A stretch of 64,000 nucleotides of DNA from Cycas panzhihuaensis (taxonomy: Eukaryota; Cycadophyta), in NCBI GenBank assembly GCA_023213395.1, contig CM041465.1, positions 78,003,741-78,067,740 of the forward strand. Reading direction: 5' to 3'. Below are positions 46,228-59,010 of this stretch, one piece after another. Position 1 is the first letter of the stretch; the number at the start of each line of letters is the position of its first letter. The translations under genes were made by a program, and so were the position numbers. Below the pieces are notes generated by a model, which was not told where the DNA came from, made no database searches, and saw only the letters and a list, made by a program, of their open reading frames with translations.

Positions 46228-47333
46228 TACCATTGCCCTTTATAAATAGGGCTACCATATTCATCATCTATATCCAATTTGTAGGCTTGTCCATGCTCAT
46301 CATTGTATAAGATTACTATATTAAATTACAAAGGAGTTGAGTTACACCTACATTTATGATTGTTTGTCATGAAAGGCATTTAATTATATTGAGTGCATAC
46401 CAACATCATGAAGCCACTATGTTATTCATGAAAACCTTGTGGTACCCACCATGAGTTTAATGTTATCCATTACTATCCCATACATTAAGAATTTGCCATC
46501 GCCATTATATAAAAGAGTTGTATCTACTTGCCAAGCAATTTGCATACAAAAAACCCTGTCACTAGAGGAGTTTTATTATCACCAAAGCTAATTTGATTGA
46601 TTTATTAATGTTTATAGTGATTTTTATTAGCTCATAGTCATCATTTAAGTAGAGTTGACCATGTAGAGATTAAATTATTTAACCATAATATATATTTCTT
46701 TCTAAAGTTTTACAAAATTAAACTAGATAGGGAAATTTTTTAAAGTCTACTAGCACCCTACGGCTTTGCCCCTTAGTCACATGAGGAGTCCATATGACTT
46801 ACTACTAATTTCTTAAGAGTGTTGAAACCCTAATCTCATTAAGTTTTATTCATCAGAAAAGGTACATGTGCTCTTTCCTTTATAACTTTTTAACTGCAAG
46901 TTTTTTTTTGAACTATCTAAATCACTAAAATCTTGATATACAATTGATCATTTTGAGTTATTATTTATTATATTTTGAATCTATTTTGATAAAAAAAAAA
47001 TTATTCAAATTTGATGCTTTATATAAAAACCCTGTGTGATAACCATAGAATCTTATTTTTACATTCAAGTAAGTTTTTTTTTTTTTTTGCCTATATAACC
47101 CTAAGGAAAGTATATTTTAAACCCTAGAGTCTTATTGTAAGGTCAATAAATCAAAATATTCATATCTTATATTTTTCAGTCCTATTAAAGACAAGGAGGT
47201 AGAAGGAGGTTCTAACTATGGAATAAGGTTAATATCCTTCAAATAAAGGGATATAGATTATTGCTTATGATTATTTAATAGTCCTTATAGTTGATTATAT
47301 GCTTGTATTAGTTGATTATATCTATAAAATGCC
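46228..47333. other. Unassigned sequence between E2 and F1
   Basis: No LTR or primer site was found. On the minus strand, 46223-46327 reads open without stops (DEHGQAYKLDIDDEYGSPIY then KGQWYSL), with further coding-like pieces to about 46380 (PFMTNNHKCRCNST) and around 46430-46490 (THGGYHKVFMNN). In the pre-insertion sequence it would end after E2's site with HTP and two stops (21580-21595). I do not recognise the family. The right half (about 46600-47333) is AT-rich with poly-T runs and shows nothing definite. Confidence 0.45.
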
Positions 47334-49385
47334 TTCATCTTTAGTATAACCTTTGACATCTCCTAAGATTACTAGGAAAAATTATTTGATGTGGTTAAGA
47401 ATGATGAAACCTATTTTATCTTCTCATGATTTATGGAGTATTATTATTGATAGTTATAAGCTTTCTACATCTACTTCTCTTATTATTAGGTTGACTATTA
47501 ATCAAGAAAAAGGAAAAAAGAACTTGAGATAAAGGATATGTTAACACTTAATTTTATTTATAAAACATTGGAAGAACCTATATTTAGATATATTTATGGT
47601 GCTTCTACTTCTCATAAATTTTGGAATATATTGAAAACTACACATGATGGTGTTAATGGTATAAAGTTACAAAACCTAAGAAGGAATTTTGAAAATCTTA
47701 GGATGCATACTTTAGAGTCTGTGAATGATTTTATTACTAAAACTTAGGATTTGGTGAATGAAATGACATACTTAGGAGAAGAAATTTCTAAGCAAAGAAG
47801 TGGAGGGGAAATCTTAAGATGTAGAGTGAAATCAAAAAGTTTTAGAATGTTATTACCACTATAGAGGTCACCAAAGATTTTTTATATTATTAGTAGATGA
47901 TTTATTGGCAATGTTGCTCACTATTAAAGAAAAAAATAAGACCTCTAATGAGAATTTATAACAAGTATTTCCCTCAACATCACATTTAAGGGGGAGAAAT
48001 AGGAGACAAAATTTTCAGACAATTTTTCAATAAGGAAATTTTCAAATAAGAGGAAAATCTCATGGAAGAAATTCTATAAGAGGAGGAAGAGGAAGTTTTA
48101 AGACACCTGCATATTAAGGATGAGGAAAAGAAGGTTTTATACCTCTATGTTACAGATGTGGAATACATAGGACATTTTATTAATGAATGTCAAATAGGGA
48201 GAAATGATTCAATAAATACAATTACTAATAAGCTAAAGAATAAGAGTTTGTTTCATATAAGTTTGAGTGTTAAATCTTCAAATGTTGAATGGTATAATGA
48301 TTTTAGATATTCTTCACATGTGTCTTATAATGGTGATCTATTTTCAGAGCTTGAAGAAGATGATAAAAAGAGTAAAATCATTTTCAGTCATGACAATACT
48401 TAATAGATTCAAGAAAAAGTTGTTGTCTCCATTCAAACAAGTGATAGAGAAAACAAAAATATTAAGAATATTTTACTTATACTAAAATTGAAGGATAGCC
48501 TACTATTTATTAGATAAATAATGGAACAAATGTACAAGTTAATATTTAGAAAAGATAAATGTGAAATTAGTGACAAGTTGAATAATGGTATAATAGTTGC
48601 TAAAGGTCAAATGACTCAAGATAGACTATTCAAACTTATACTATATCCATAAACTTAAGTCCTAAATGCTTTAATTAGTAATGATAATATACTTTAGCAT
48701 AATAGATATAGTTATCTCAATTATGGTGGACTTGTTACTTTGAAAAAGAAAGGAATAATGAATGTCTACTATTTATTTAAGGGAATAATGATGTTTATGA
48801 AGGTTGTATCTATGGTAAGTAACATAGAGATATTTTTTTAAAATCTCAATATCATACTCAACATCCTTTATAGTTGGTGCATGTTAATTTGTGTGGTCCT
48901 ATAAGAACATTAACATTTAAAAATATAAGATACTTCATGATATTGGTTAATGATTTTACAAGAAAGATTCGTATGTACTCTTTCAAAAAAAAAATTGAAA
49001 CATTTTTTAGATTTATTAAAGTTAGAGTGATGGTTGAAAGAAAAATGGATGCAACTTAAAAATTATTTATTTAGATAATAGGGGAGAATTTATCTCAAAT
49101 GATTTTACAAGGTTTTATAATGAAGTTAGAATAAGAAGACAATTGATAAACCCATATACACCTCAACAGAATGGAGTAATTAAAAGAAATATAAGAACTA
49201 TTATAGAAATGATAAGATACATGCTTAAAGTAAAAGAATTTAATTATGAATTTTGGGTTTAAATAGTAAATATTGTAGTGTATTTATTAAATATAAATCA
49301 TATTAAAGCAATAGAAGACTTAACTCTTAAAGAATTTTAGACTAGTAATAAACTAGATGTGAGTAATTTGAAAGTATATGGTTAT
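47334..49385 (+). pseudogene. Ty1/copia fragment F1 (gag and integrase)
   Basis: A copia polyprotein fragment. Gag: KITRKNYLMWLRMMKPILSS near 47370-47425, FIYKTLEEPIFRYIYGASTS (about 47553-47612), and FENLRMHTLESVNDFITKT (about 47688-47744). The zinc knuckle CYRCG...GHFINEC lies near 48150-48190 with a frameshift inside. Integrase: LVHVNLCGPIRTLTFKNI near 48874-48925, NPYTPQQNGVIKRNIRT near 49150-49200 and KVYGYC at 49372-49389, where F2 begins. No LTR, primer site, RT or RNase H is left. It is AT-rich and has many stops. It is a separate copy from F2, which is inserted into it. Confidence 0.8.
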
Positions 49386-49826
49386 TGTTAGAGAGAGGGT
49401 TATAGAGTCAATAATTTATTATACATAGTGCACAAGAATTGGCAAGTGGAAAACCCCTTTAAGGGAGAAAAAACCACCTCATAATTATAATATATAATAT
49501 AAAATTAATAAATAAATACATGAAAGAATATTAGAGAAAATAATATTATCCTCTCTCATTTAAAAGCCAGTCAACCCTACATACAATCTCAACTTTTTTA
49601 CTAGATCTTTGACTAACCTTACCCAACTATCTTGACCAACTTCTTAGGATCTAGGAAGAGATGTTTAAGGAGGTGAAAGTTCATTGAAATGGATGGTTGT
49701 CTATTTCAATGAATCACATAACTATTATAAAGTAATATTAACATTAATAATATTAATATTTGAATCTAACATTAATAAAAGAAACTTTATTGAAAGAATA
49801 TAAAGCTAATATTAATAATGCTAACA
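49386..49826 (-). repeat. 3' LTR of element F2 (441 bp)
   Basis: Plus strand TGTTAGAGAGAGGG...AATGCTAACA, TG...CA. The next bases on the right, tccccctttaatattagc, are a polypurine tract on the minus strand (about 49827-49836). Confidence 0.82.
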
Positions 49827-49836
49827 TCCCCCTTTA

Positions 49837-52800
49837 ATATTAGCTTTTATATAATAGATGATACAGAAGTTAGAAGAAAGAAAAGAAGATGAAAAAGAAG
49901 ACTTCAGCACAGTGACCCCCCTTTGATGAAGACTTCTTCAATCTTCAATATGTTTGGTAGCTTAATAAATTTTGCTTCAGTCAATGGTTTTATAAAAATA
50001 TCTACAATCTATAAATATGTAGAATAATAAAACAAATTAATAGTATTGTAATTCATAATATTATATATAAAATGCTAATGTAATTCTATATGCTTTATCC
50101 TAGAATATATAATAGGATTAGTAATAAAGGATATGGCACCTTGATTATCAATATTAATTTTAATAGACGAATTAGGAAACAAACCAAGTTTACTTTATAG
50201 GGATTTTATCTAAAGGGATTCTTTGCTAGCTTCAACAAGTACTTGATAGTTAACTTTGGTTGTGGATAAGGCTAATGTTTATATTTTCTTACTAGACTAA
50301 GTGATTAGTGAAGTGTCTAAAAAGAAAATGTAACCAATTATTGATTTGTGATCATTAGAGTCTTCTACCCAGTCTAAATCTATATAGCCTATCATTGTCA
50401 AGTTAGTGGAATAAAAATTATATGTTAGGCTATAGAATATTATACCTTATAGATAGCGTAAAATCTATTTGGTTGCTTTCTAATGTGATTCATGAGACTT
50501 TTACATATATCTTGAACATAAGGCAATAACATAAGATATATTTAGGTGGGTATGAGTTAAGTAAATTAAACTACCTATCAATTGACGATATAAGGTAGAG
50601 TTACAAGGTAGAGAAGGATAATCTAGCTTAGCATTATCTATATGAAATGTTTTTATTAGTTTAAGGATATATTTAGGTTGAGAAACGGTGATTTTTTATT
50701 TAGATTGATAAATTTGTAAACCTAAAAAATAATGTAACAGACCTAAGTCTGTCATTTTAAACTTGCTCATTAGAATTAATTTTAACTAAAGAATATAAGA
50801 GAGTAAAGAACTAATTACTATAATATCATCTACATAGAGAATTAGAATGGTGATATTATTATCTTATCTTTTAAAATAGATATTAGAATCATTAATACAC
50901 TTAGTGTATCCATTTTGTAAAAGATAGTCATCGATTTTTGTGTACCAAGCTTGAGGAGCTTGTTTTAAACCATATAAAGATTTCTTTAACTTGCAAACAA
51001 GATTAGGATTATCTATAAAACTAAGAGGTTATTTCATATAGATTTCTTCTTGAAGGTCACTATTTAAAAGTACTTTTAACATCTATTTGATAAATCTGCC
51101 AACCAAATTTTGCTGTTAAAGCTAAAATGGTTTTAATGCTGTTCAACTTGGCAATAGGAGCAAAAGTTTCATTATAATTAATACTATCAACTTGTAAAAA
51201 AACTTTAGCTACTAAGCAAGCCTTATATTTTTCAACTACTTCTTCTAAATTAAACTTAGTTCGGTAGGCCCATTTATAGTCTACCAAGTTCTTATCAAGA
51301 GGCAAAGGAACTAAATCCCAAGTTGAATTCTTTTTTAAAGCATCAATTTCTACTTGCATTGTATGTTACCATATTAGATTGATATTTACTTATTTAAATG
51401 TTTTTAGGTCATCGTTGGCCATAACTTTGGCTATTAGAATAAAATTTTCTTGAAGCTTTTGTGAACAAGTTCTTCTAGTATCCAAAGGATTACCAACATT
51501 AGAATTGGCATCAAAAAGAATATTTTGAGCCCAAACAGGTTGTTTACTATTATTAGGTTATTATTTTGGAGAAGTAAGCTGACTAGATGAAGTTGAGGTA
51601 GTTGATTTATTTAAGGTCCAATTTTGGACTTGAGTGGATAAAGAATCAATTAATTCAAGGTCAGCTTGTATTTCAGAGGGGTTAACTAAGTAAGTATTAG
51701 TTAACAAGTTTTTTACTAGTAATTCAATATAAGATATGTTTCATGAAGAACCTTCTTTATCAAATACAACATCACATAAGATTAAAATCTTATGCGTGGT
51801 TGGATTTAAAAGTCTATATGCTTTACTTTCTTCATTGTAACCAACGAAGATATATTTAAAACTTTTAAGATCAAGTTTATATAATTTTTCTTTGGAAATA
51901 TGCCCCTAAGCAATGCTTCCAAAGATTCTTAAATGCTTAACAGAAGGTTTATGAATAGACAATTTCTGTTCTGGTGTAATATTCTATAGACATTTACATG
52001 GTAAGAGTTTTAAAAGATAGTTAAGAGCAACAATAGCTTTTGCCTACAACTTTAAGTTAAGACTTTTTACATGTAACATACATCTGGTCATCTCAACAGA
52101 GATATAGTTTTTGCATTCAACAACATCGTTTTATTAAAGAATATATGCTATAGAATGTTAAAATTGTATTATGTACTTCTTATAATAAGCAGTAAACATG
52201 TTGCTTAGGTATTCCTTAGTATTATCAAATCTAAAGATTTTAATTTTAGAACTTATTTGATTTTCAACTAAGGTTTTAAATTTAACAAAGATGTCAAATA
52301 CTTGATTTCTTATTTTTAGCATGTATACCTAGTATTTTCTAGAGAAATCATTGATAAACGTAACAAAATATCTACTTCTAGGGTATAAAGGTACTTAGAA
52401 TGGTCTGCAAATATAGGAATAAATAAGTTCAAGTTAGGCTTTTACTTGAAAGATAGTATGATTTAGAAAAAGGTCTATGTGTTGTTTACCTATGATCGAG
52501 GCTTCATAAACACCATAAATAATGTTTAAGATAGGTAAGCCATGAGCCATATCATGCTTACTTAAGTACTAGAGTTTGTCATAACTCATATAGCTAAATC
52601 AAGCATGTCGTAGCTTACTGTCATGGTCAAATTTTACTATAAAGGCATTAAAAGTTTTAATTTTATAATATTAAATATTTGTTAGATTATAAATACCTAT
52701 TTTATGATCAATAGGTCTTGAAGTAATTAGTTTAAATTTATTTAATGGTTGTTTGATAATAAACTTGTCTTTCCAGAATTTGACAGCAAGGTCTTTCTAG

Positions 52801-54130
52801 CAGATTTGGTATATTGAAGGAAGATTCGATAATAATCTAGGAATGTAAAATACATCCTTGATAGAACTGTCTTTCAAAGAAACATCTCATGTTCCTTTGA
52901 CTTTCAATTGAGAACCACCTTTGAATGAGATTTTCTCTTTGGAGTTAAGATTGGAGTGGTATGTTGATAAGTATTCTTGATCCCATCATATAATGGGATG
53001 CACCAGAATCAAGAATCTATAAAGGTGGTTGAGTAGTTGGAGTCAAAAGATTATATGTAGTAGCAGTTAGAGAATGGTTAGGGTTATGGAATCATGATTA
53101 GATCCCCTTTGAAGCTTTCCAAGCTTTAGAAACAATTATATTCCTACAGACATCAATAGTGTACCCATTTTTATGGCAGTAGGTACCACTAATGTTTTGA
53201 TGATGGTTGGAATTAATAGTGTTCCGTTTTTTAAATGGTTATTTAGAGGTATTCTAAGTTTTTAGTGGTCCAAAATACTTGGTATTATAATAAAAGTTAT
53301 TTAAGGAAGAAGCACCTTTATGAGGTTTTTGGAACTTACAATTGCTATTATGTTTGTTTTGATAGTTATTTTATTATTTAAATTTATTTTAGGGCTTTGA
53401 CTTGGAAAAAAGTGCATGTGAAGGATCTTATAGTTTTCTAATCTGAATTAACATTGTTTGATGCTTAATTAGTTAATTTATTAACTAATTAAAGGTTATT
53501 ATAAATAACTAGCTTGTTGCCTAGCAGCTTTGAAAAGATTGAAATGTTTTGAGAGTTTATTAATTACTAGACGGATGAGTGTATCATCATCTTTTGCATG
53601 TGTAATAGTGATTATTTTATCTCCTACTTTTGTTGAATATTTTATATAATTTCCTAGGTCTTTATTAATAAGTTAAAGTTTTGATAAGAAATCTTCAACT
53701 TTAGAAAAATCTTTATAATTTAGATTGTACATTTGTTGTTATAAGACAACTAACTTTTAAGCATCAACTTTATCATATTTTTCCTTAAGTGAATTCTAGA
53801 TAGTGGTTAGATCACCTGTATCAGAGAAACATTGACTTATATCTAGAGAGAGAGAGGTTAGGATGGTGCCTAGGGCTCCATCACAATTCATTAGATAGAC
53901 CATATAGGCTTATGATTTTATGCCTATTAGTTTTACAAACTCTCCTATAATATATCTCCACAACTTTTGTTAGTTTAGATGGTGGGATATAAATAAGTCC
54001 AAAGTGAACGGTGGTTTCACTAGTGGACCTAGACAAAGAGGGCATAAAATAAGCATTGTGTGAAGTGAGTATTGGGTCAAAGACGTCCTCTGAAGTGCAT
54101 AGAAGTTAATTACATTTGTGGTGACGACTC
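49837..54130 (-). pseudogene. Ty1/copia gag-pol of element F2, degenerate
   Basis: Minus-strand order from the right. Gag begins near an ATG at about 54130 and contains NSLKEKYDKVDA and INKDLGNYIKYSTKVGDKII (about 53600-53700). A protease box LDSGASHYMMGS lies near 52975-53010. Integrase shows DFSRKYWVYMLKIRNQ (about 52310-52355). RT starts with KKNSTWDLVPLPLDKNLVDY (about 51276-51335) and WQIYQIDVKSTFK (51060-51098), with the catalytic box ILYVDDIIVIS near 50815-50850 still YVDD, then MTDLGLLHYFLGLQIYQSKQ. RNase H pieces extend to about 49960 (TKPLTEAKFIKL-like). Many TAA and TAG stops are present. RT/RNase H is better preserved than gag. Confidence 0.85.
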
Positions 54131-54322
54131 CATATCCTTAGCATGAATGGAAGTGTGACCTCCTGTCCTTGTTAGTTTAGGGGGAGGTCCAAGTTTGTCT
54201 TAAGGACAGATCTGTAAGCTCGATGAATAATAGTTGGTGGTGAATAAAGATGCTTGTTTGACCCATAAAAAGCAAGAAAGAGAATGAATCCATGGGCTAT
54301 GTCTGGGAACCAACAATGATAG
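54131..54322. other. Sequence between F2 and element D, probably 5' part of the LINE
   Basis: No frame is supported. The last five bases (GATAG, 54318-54322) are the left target duplication of D, so this joined 60199 onward before D inserted. It may therefore be the 5' untranslated part of the LINE, or the sequence next to it. Confidence 0.45.
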
Positions 54323-55812
54323 TGTTGGAGTTAATCATCATCACTCCACATTTTAGAATTTGTTGACCTCTTTGGAGATATTCATGCTATAAAAAAGGCT
54401 GATGTTTGCCACAGGTAGTTATTTCCACCTCACAAAAGCTCTGTTGTATCTAAGAAATACCCTTCTCAAGAGAATATTACATCGGATAGGGTTAAAGCAG
54501 CCAAGCCTTACCTAGTGGTTTCTTCTGTTGTATCACCTGCACAATCTGGTATGACTGCTTATCTAAATGGATAGTCTTAGTGGGGTGTCGGATATGCACA
54601 GTAGTCTCAAGGTTGGTAGCAGCCTCCACCTCGTGAGCTCCCGATTCTGACCTCAACAGTGGAATCCTGGCTATGGTCAATAATCTTTTCCACAGCAAAA
54701 TTATGGACAACTTGCACTAGCATATGCACCTGTTCAGTAGCAGGCTCCTCCTGACCCACAGGGGTATTATCCTGGCTACTATTAAGGTTATGTTGTTACT
54801 AAGATCTTATAGTAGCATCACCAATTTGGAATCGTGATGAATTTGGTTGACCATTTATCAACATAAATTTGTAAAGTAGGAATCTCGCGGAAACAGTTCC
54901 TTGTATCTTTGAGGTTTCTATTTGTACAAATCCTTATTTTTTATGAAATTGTACCTCTTCAAACCTTATAGGATAATTTAGATATAAAAATTAGACATTT
55001 TAGCATTGTTGGGATCAAATGCAGGGGACACGTCAGTAACTGTACAAGCCTGCCCTATTTTTGCGAAAGCTCAGGATGTTTTTCTTTCATAATAGATTGT
55101 TATAAGCCTACCTATTATTGGAATATTTGTTGTCTTTAGTGAATGCAGTACAATTGTGTCACTGTTAATTTGTTTTGTTGGGTATGTAGGTGTGTGCGAG
55201 AAAGATGGTTAGTAACTTATTGGACATCTGTAGAAAATAGGATTAGATATAAGCTTCTTGAGTTTTCTGGTGAAGTTTCTTCTGATTTTTTTCATGATAT
55301 GAAATTTGACATGAACATGAGTGGTTAGCACCTCTCTGAATTGTAAAACAAGTAACTTTAGTTTTTTTATTTTGATAAGCAATCAATTATGCCTCTATTT
55401 CAGACTCAAAAAAAAAAAAATATTGGAGTTAATCATCATCACTCCACTCCCAACTTTCCAACTAGGATTGTACACCTCATCAACTTTAATTTAGACGTGA
55501 TGCTCAACATGTCGAGGTAAGTTAAGGTAAGTTTAACTTTGATTTAAGTTAAGTTAACTTTATTTTATTATTATTTTGAATTCAGGGGTTGAGGAGTTTC
55601 CATTCCTCCCTGAAATTATAAATATTGAGGGGTGTTCAACCCTGGTATCTTTAGACACCGCCCTTATTAGGAAATTTGTAACACTCTTCACTACAATATG
55701 GATTGAATACAAAGTACTTTTATGTTGAAACTATGATGCTATGATGCAATATTCTTCTATGTGATTTTTATATATATTCAGTCATGTTCTCCTGCAATTA
55801 TTTTTTCCTACA
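54323..55812 (+). repeat. 5' LTR of element D, split by a retrocopy
   Basis: The LTR starts TGTTGGAGTT at 54323. Its first 27 bases are separated from the rest (55448-55812) by the insert at 54350-55422 and a repeated copy of 25 of those bases (55423-55447). Joined, it is about 392 bp and ends TTTCCTACA, as does the 3' LTR (CTCATACA). Confidence 0.88.
54350..55422 (+). pseudogene. Retrocopy of a host mRNA, probably PRP39-like splicing factor
   Basis: A cDNA-like insert: an open stretch, 3' untranslated sequence and 13 A residues (55408-55420), bounded by 25-bp direct repeats (54325-54349 and 55423-55447) of the LTR of D. These are signs of LINE-mediated retroposition. The frame from 54350 reads FVDLFGDIHAIKKADVCHR, then FPPHKSSVVSKK, NITSDRVKAAKPY and SSVVSPAQSGMTAY, followed by a Q-, P-, G- and Y-rich tail (WGVGYAQ, SQGW, QQPPPRE-like, PQQWNPGYGQ, YPGYY). 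The block resembles, from memory, the C-terminus of plant pre-mRNA-processing factor 39, a U1 snRNP-associated HAT-repeat protein. There are several TAG and TAA stops and one frameshift. Only the last ~140 codons are present (5' truncated). The retroposition is firm; the gene identity is tentative. Confidence 0.7.
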
Positions 55813-55814
55813 TT

Positions 55815-55826
55815 TGGTATCAGAGT
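55815..55826 (+). promoter_or_regulatory. Primer-binding site of element D
   Basis: TGGTATCAGAGT two bases after the LTR, one mismatch from the tRNA-iMet complement. Confidence 0.88.
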
Positions 55827-58800
55827 GGATAATTACTGGCCTGTTGAAAATTTTTCAAATAAGTAAGAAGATTTTGAGGCAGATTTACTCAAGGAAGTAA
55901 AATACTGGTTACATTTATTTTCTGTAAATTTTTTCAACAAGTTTCATATATTTTTCATCAAGATTTACTTATTATTGAGTTATTTTTATGATATAATAAG
56001 TATATTTTAGATTTATTTGTAGATTTATGCAGATTTGTAAAGGATTTTAGTAGCAAGCCACATTTATCCAAGTTCTTTCTCATATTTGAGCTATATTTCT
56101 TCATATCTACATTTTTTACCATATATTTCACCATGTTTTCGCAGATTCTTGGCTATATTTCCATATCTACGAAGGAGATCAACATATTTCAGCAGCAAGC
56201 TATATTTATTTAAGTTTTTTTCTCATATTTGAGTTATATTTCTTTCAAAGTTATCATATATTTGATAATTTTTCAAGTTTATTTGTCTATTTTATCTAAT
56301 ATTTTTCGCAGATCTACAAAGGAGATCAGCTATATACAAGATTCATATAAGTTTTTTCATATCTATTACATACTTTTTTAGATCTACTATATTTTACTAT
56401 AGATCTGCTTATTTCAGCAAACTTTTCACCATTTTTTATGGTATATTCATTTAGATCTACAATATCTGGTTGTAGATCTACCATACTTACGTCAGATCTA
56501 TAATATTTACACAATTTTTTTCAGATCTACTAGTTTTTACTTCATATATGCTATATTTTCTTTTAGATCTATATTTCTTTATCACATATTTGACTATATT
56601 TTCAAGTATTTTTTCAGATTTGTAGGTTTTTGGTGTATATTCAGCTTAAAAAGCTTCTTGGAGAAGTTATATTACAGCTCTTATTGTCTATTTCACCATT
56701 TTCTTCAAATTTTGGGTAGCTATAGTGCATCTACAAAATATTGGTTTGATTATTCATATTTAAATCTCAAACTTTACATACTATAAAGTTTATTTATTTA
56801 AATTTTTTCATATTATTTCTTATTTTCACGTTTTCCATTTTTTGGCCACTTTATCCCCTTGGTTTGGCAAACTTATGAAACAGATCTTTCATTCAAAACC
56901 TTAGCAAGTGATCACTCGTTGTGATCCTTACTGATCTAGCAATCCAGTGAAAGAGACATTTCACGTTTTCGCTGATCAGATAGCAAGATATATCACATAG
57001 ATCAATTGTTACTCTTTTTTGGCCTCCACTTGGTTTGCAAGCTCATTCTCAGTGCACAGGCAACAAATCACTATAGAATTTTACTAGCACTTGGTCGTCC
57101 AAGACAACCTGCTACCTATAAAATCTTGTCTCATTTGGTGGCCTGTATAGGGAGATCCAACCTTCAAAACATCTAAAACCCTAGTTTACCAAGTTTTTTC
57201 ATCATTTTCTCACTGTTTTTTGAAATTTTTTTATGAAATCTATATCTTCGTACTTGGGCACCTCTCTATAGGTTGATCTCATCCAGATCTAAGCTCTGAT
57301 TGTCTCTATTACTCACTATTTTCTCCGTGCAGCTGTGGTTCCTATTTTCACATAATATATATTTATGTATTTTTTTTGTCATTTTTTGAACTCCATTAAA
57401 TCTCGATCTGTCTGGAGATCTCTTTCAAGGATCGATCGATCTCCTTCTATGTCTATGTCTAAATTGATTGATTCACTCATTTTTTTATCAATCATTTGCC
57501 TCTTCTCATCGTGCAAGTCGCGCAGCCATTACATTACATTTTTTCTATGTTTTATTTGTTATAAAGTTTAAAAAATTAAAACATATTACATTATATTTCA
57601 AATTCGGGCCCTTAAATGCTTAAACCCCCTTATCTCTTAGCCCCCAGTCACCAAACGTTTCCATATGACCATTAGCAAGAGGCTAACATAAGTTTTAACA
57701 CTTTTTTCTTTTCTTTTTTCTTTTTTTTTTTCATTTTTGCATAGGGTTACTGGCAAATGTTTACCATAACTCCTCATCGGGGGATCAGTTTCTGATGAAA
57801 CCTATTCCATTAAGCCTAAAATTTTTCGTAGATCAATTTGGCTAGTCATATGACCAATTTCATGATGATTTGACCTAGTTTGAGTCAATTTAAAGTTGAT
57901 AGTTCATTTTTTGAATATTTTTTAACCTTTTTATAAATCGCTTTTTGAACTGATTGTATTTTATTACCGGGTGACTATTTTCAACTGGATTTATTTCATA
58001 GTAATCTAAGTTCAACAAAATTTATTTTCAAGTATTTATTTTAAATTTTAGAATTCATTTTGACCACTATTTTAATCACCGAAAGTGACACTTTAGTGGT
58101 TTTCAGCCTTTTTTTTAACATTTTACCATAAAGGTACCTATTGCCATTTCTTCTATAACTTCTCTGTTTGGCATCCAAATTCAGTTTTATCAAGTTTTTT
58201 GGGAAGCTAACTCAATTATCTTCGATTTGACATTATTTTTTATACATTTTAACATATTTTTACTATTTTTCAAATCACTCAAAGTAGAGGTACTTTATTA
58301 CTTTAAACCTGCCATATTTACACTTTTTATATATAATTTTTTTAATTTTTTTAATTGAAAGTATATTTAGCAATCTTATAAATGCTATTTGGTTATCTTA
58401 TAGTATTTTACAAGTATTTTATTAGTATTTTTATATAATTTTAAACCCCCTACTCCTGTTGTGCCTCAAAACGAAGCTTGTACATTTTAATCATTTAAAC
58501 TTGACTTATAGGAACCCGTTTTCAAAACGGTCAATTCCATTAGATTTATATTTTGTTTATCTTCATGCTGGTGAAGTTTCACCTTATTCTGATATCGTTT
58601 AGTATACCTTTGAAGTTGCTAAACTTAAGCACTTGACATACCCCTACATTTGAAAAAATCAAAAGGTTAAAAATTTTATTATTTTTTATTATTAAAGTTT
58701 ATTTCAAATTTGCATACTTAAAGGATCTTTTATTACATTCAAATTTGCTTTTATATTTATTTTATTTCAAATTATATTTGAAAAGTATTTCAAAGTTTAT

Positions 58801-59010
58801 TCAAAAAACATACTTATTGAAAAGTATTCTTTTATTGAAAGGATTATTTCCTTATTGCACCTATAAAGGTTGCATTCAATTGATTCATTTTCAAAGGGCA
58901 TTATTCTTTCGAAAGAGGATATTTGACATCATATCAGACATTATTCATTTATTAACTTTATTTGATTTGATAAAAGCATATTTTTTATGTACTAAAGTTT
59001 CTTTGATAAA
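55827..59010 (+). other. Leader of element D
   Basis: Non-coding. The part after the AGATCT repeats to about 57590 is not shared with B or C. The part from about 57600 to 59010 matches the gag-proximal leaders of B and C in reverse complement, for example the caatttggctagtcatatgacc region near 57833-57857. Short frames such as 57365-57571 have no recognisable content. Confidence 0.6.
56290..56600 (+). repeat. AGATCT-rich degenerate repeats in leader of D
   Basis: Units around agatctac(t)atatttt recur at irregular spacing, the reverse complement of those in B and C, matching the opposite orientation of D. Confidence 0.75.

Larger units (their letters stand above)
49386..54130 (-). mobile_element. 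Ty1/copia element F2 (-), 5' LTR missing
   Basis: A 3' LTR (49386-49826), PPT and minus-strand pol and gag up to about 54130. No matching 5' LTR or primer site was found to the right; instead LINE-like or unassigned sequence begins. The 5' end has been deleted. The left end interrupts F1, so F2 inserted into F1 and the right remainder of F1 is also gone. Confidence 0.8.

Noticed and set aside
54323-55447. Chimeric template-switch product of an LTR element and a host mRNA
   Set aside because: A 25-bp duplication of target sequence with a poly(A) tail is explained more simply by LINE-type retroposition into an existing LTR, though template switching cannot be fully excluded.
55421-55812. Element D starting at 55421
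   Set aside because: The 3' flank GATAG is not found there; it is found before 54323, so the true LTR start is upstream of the retrocopy.
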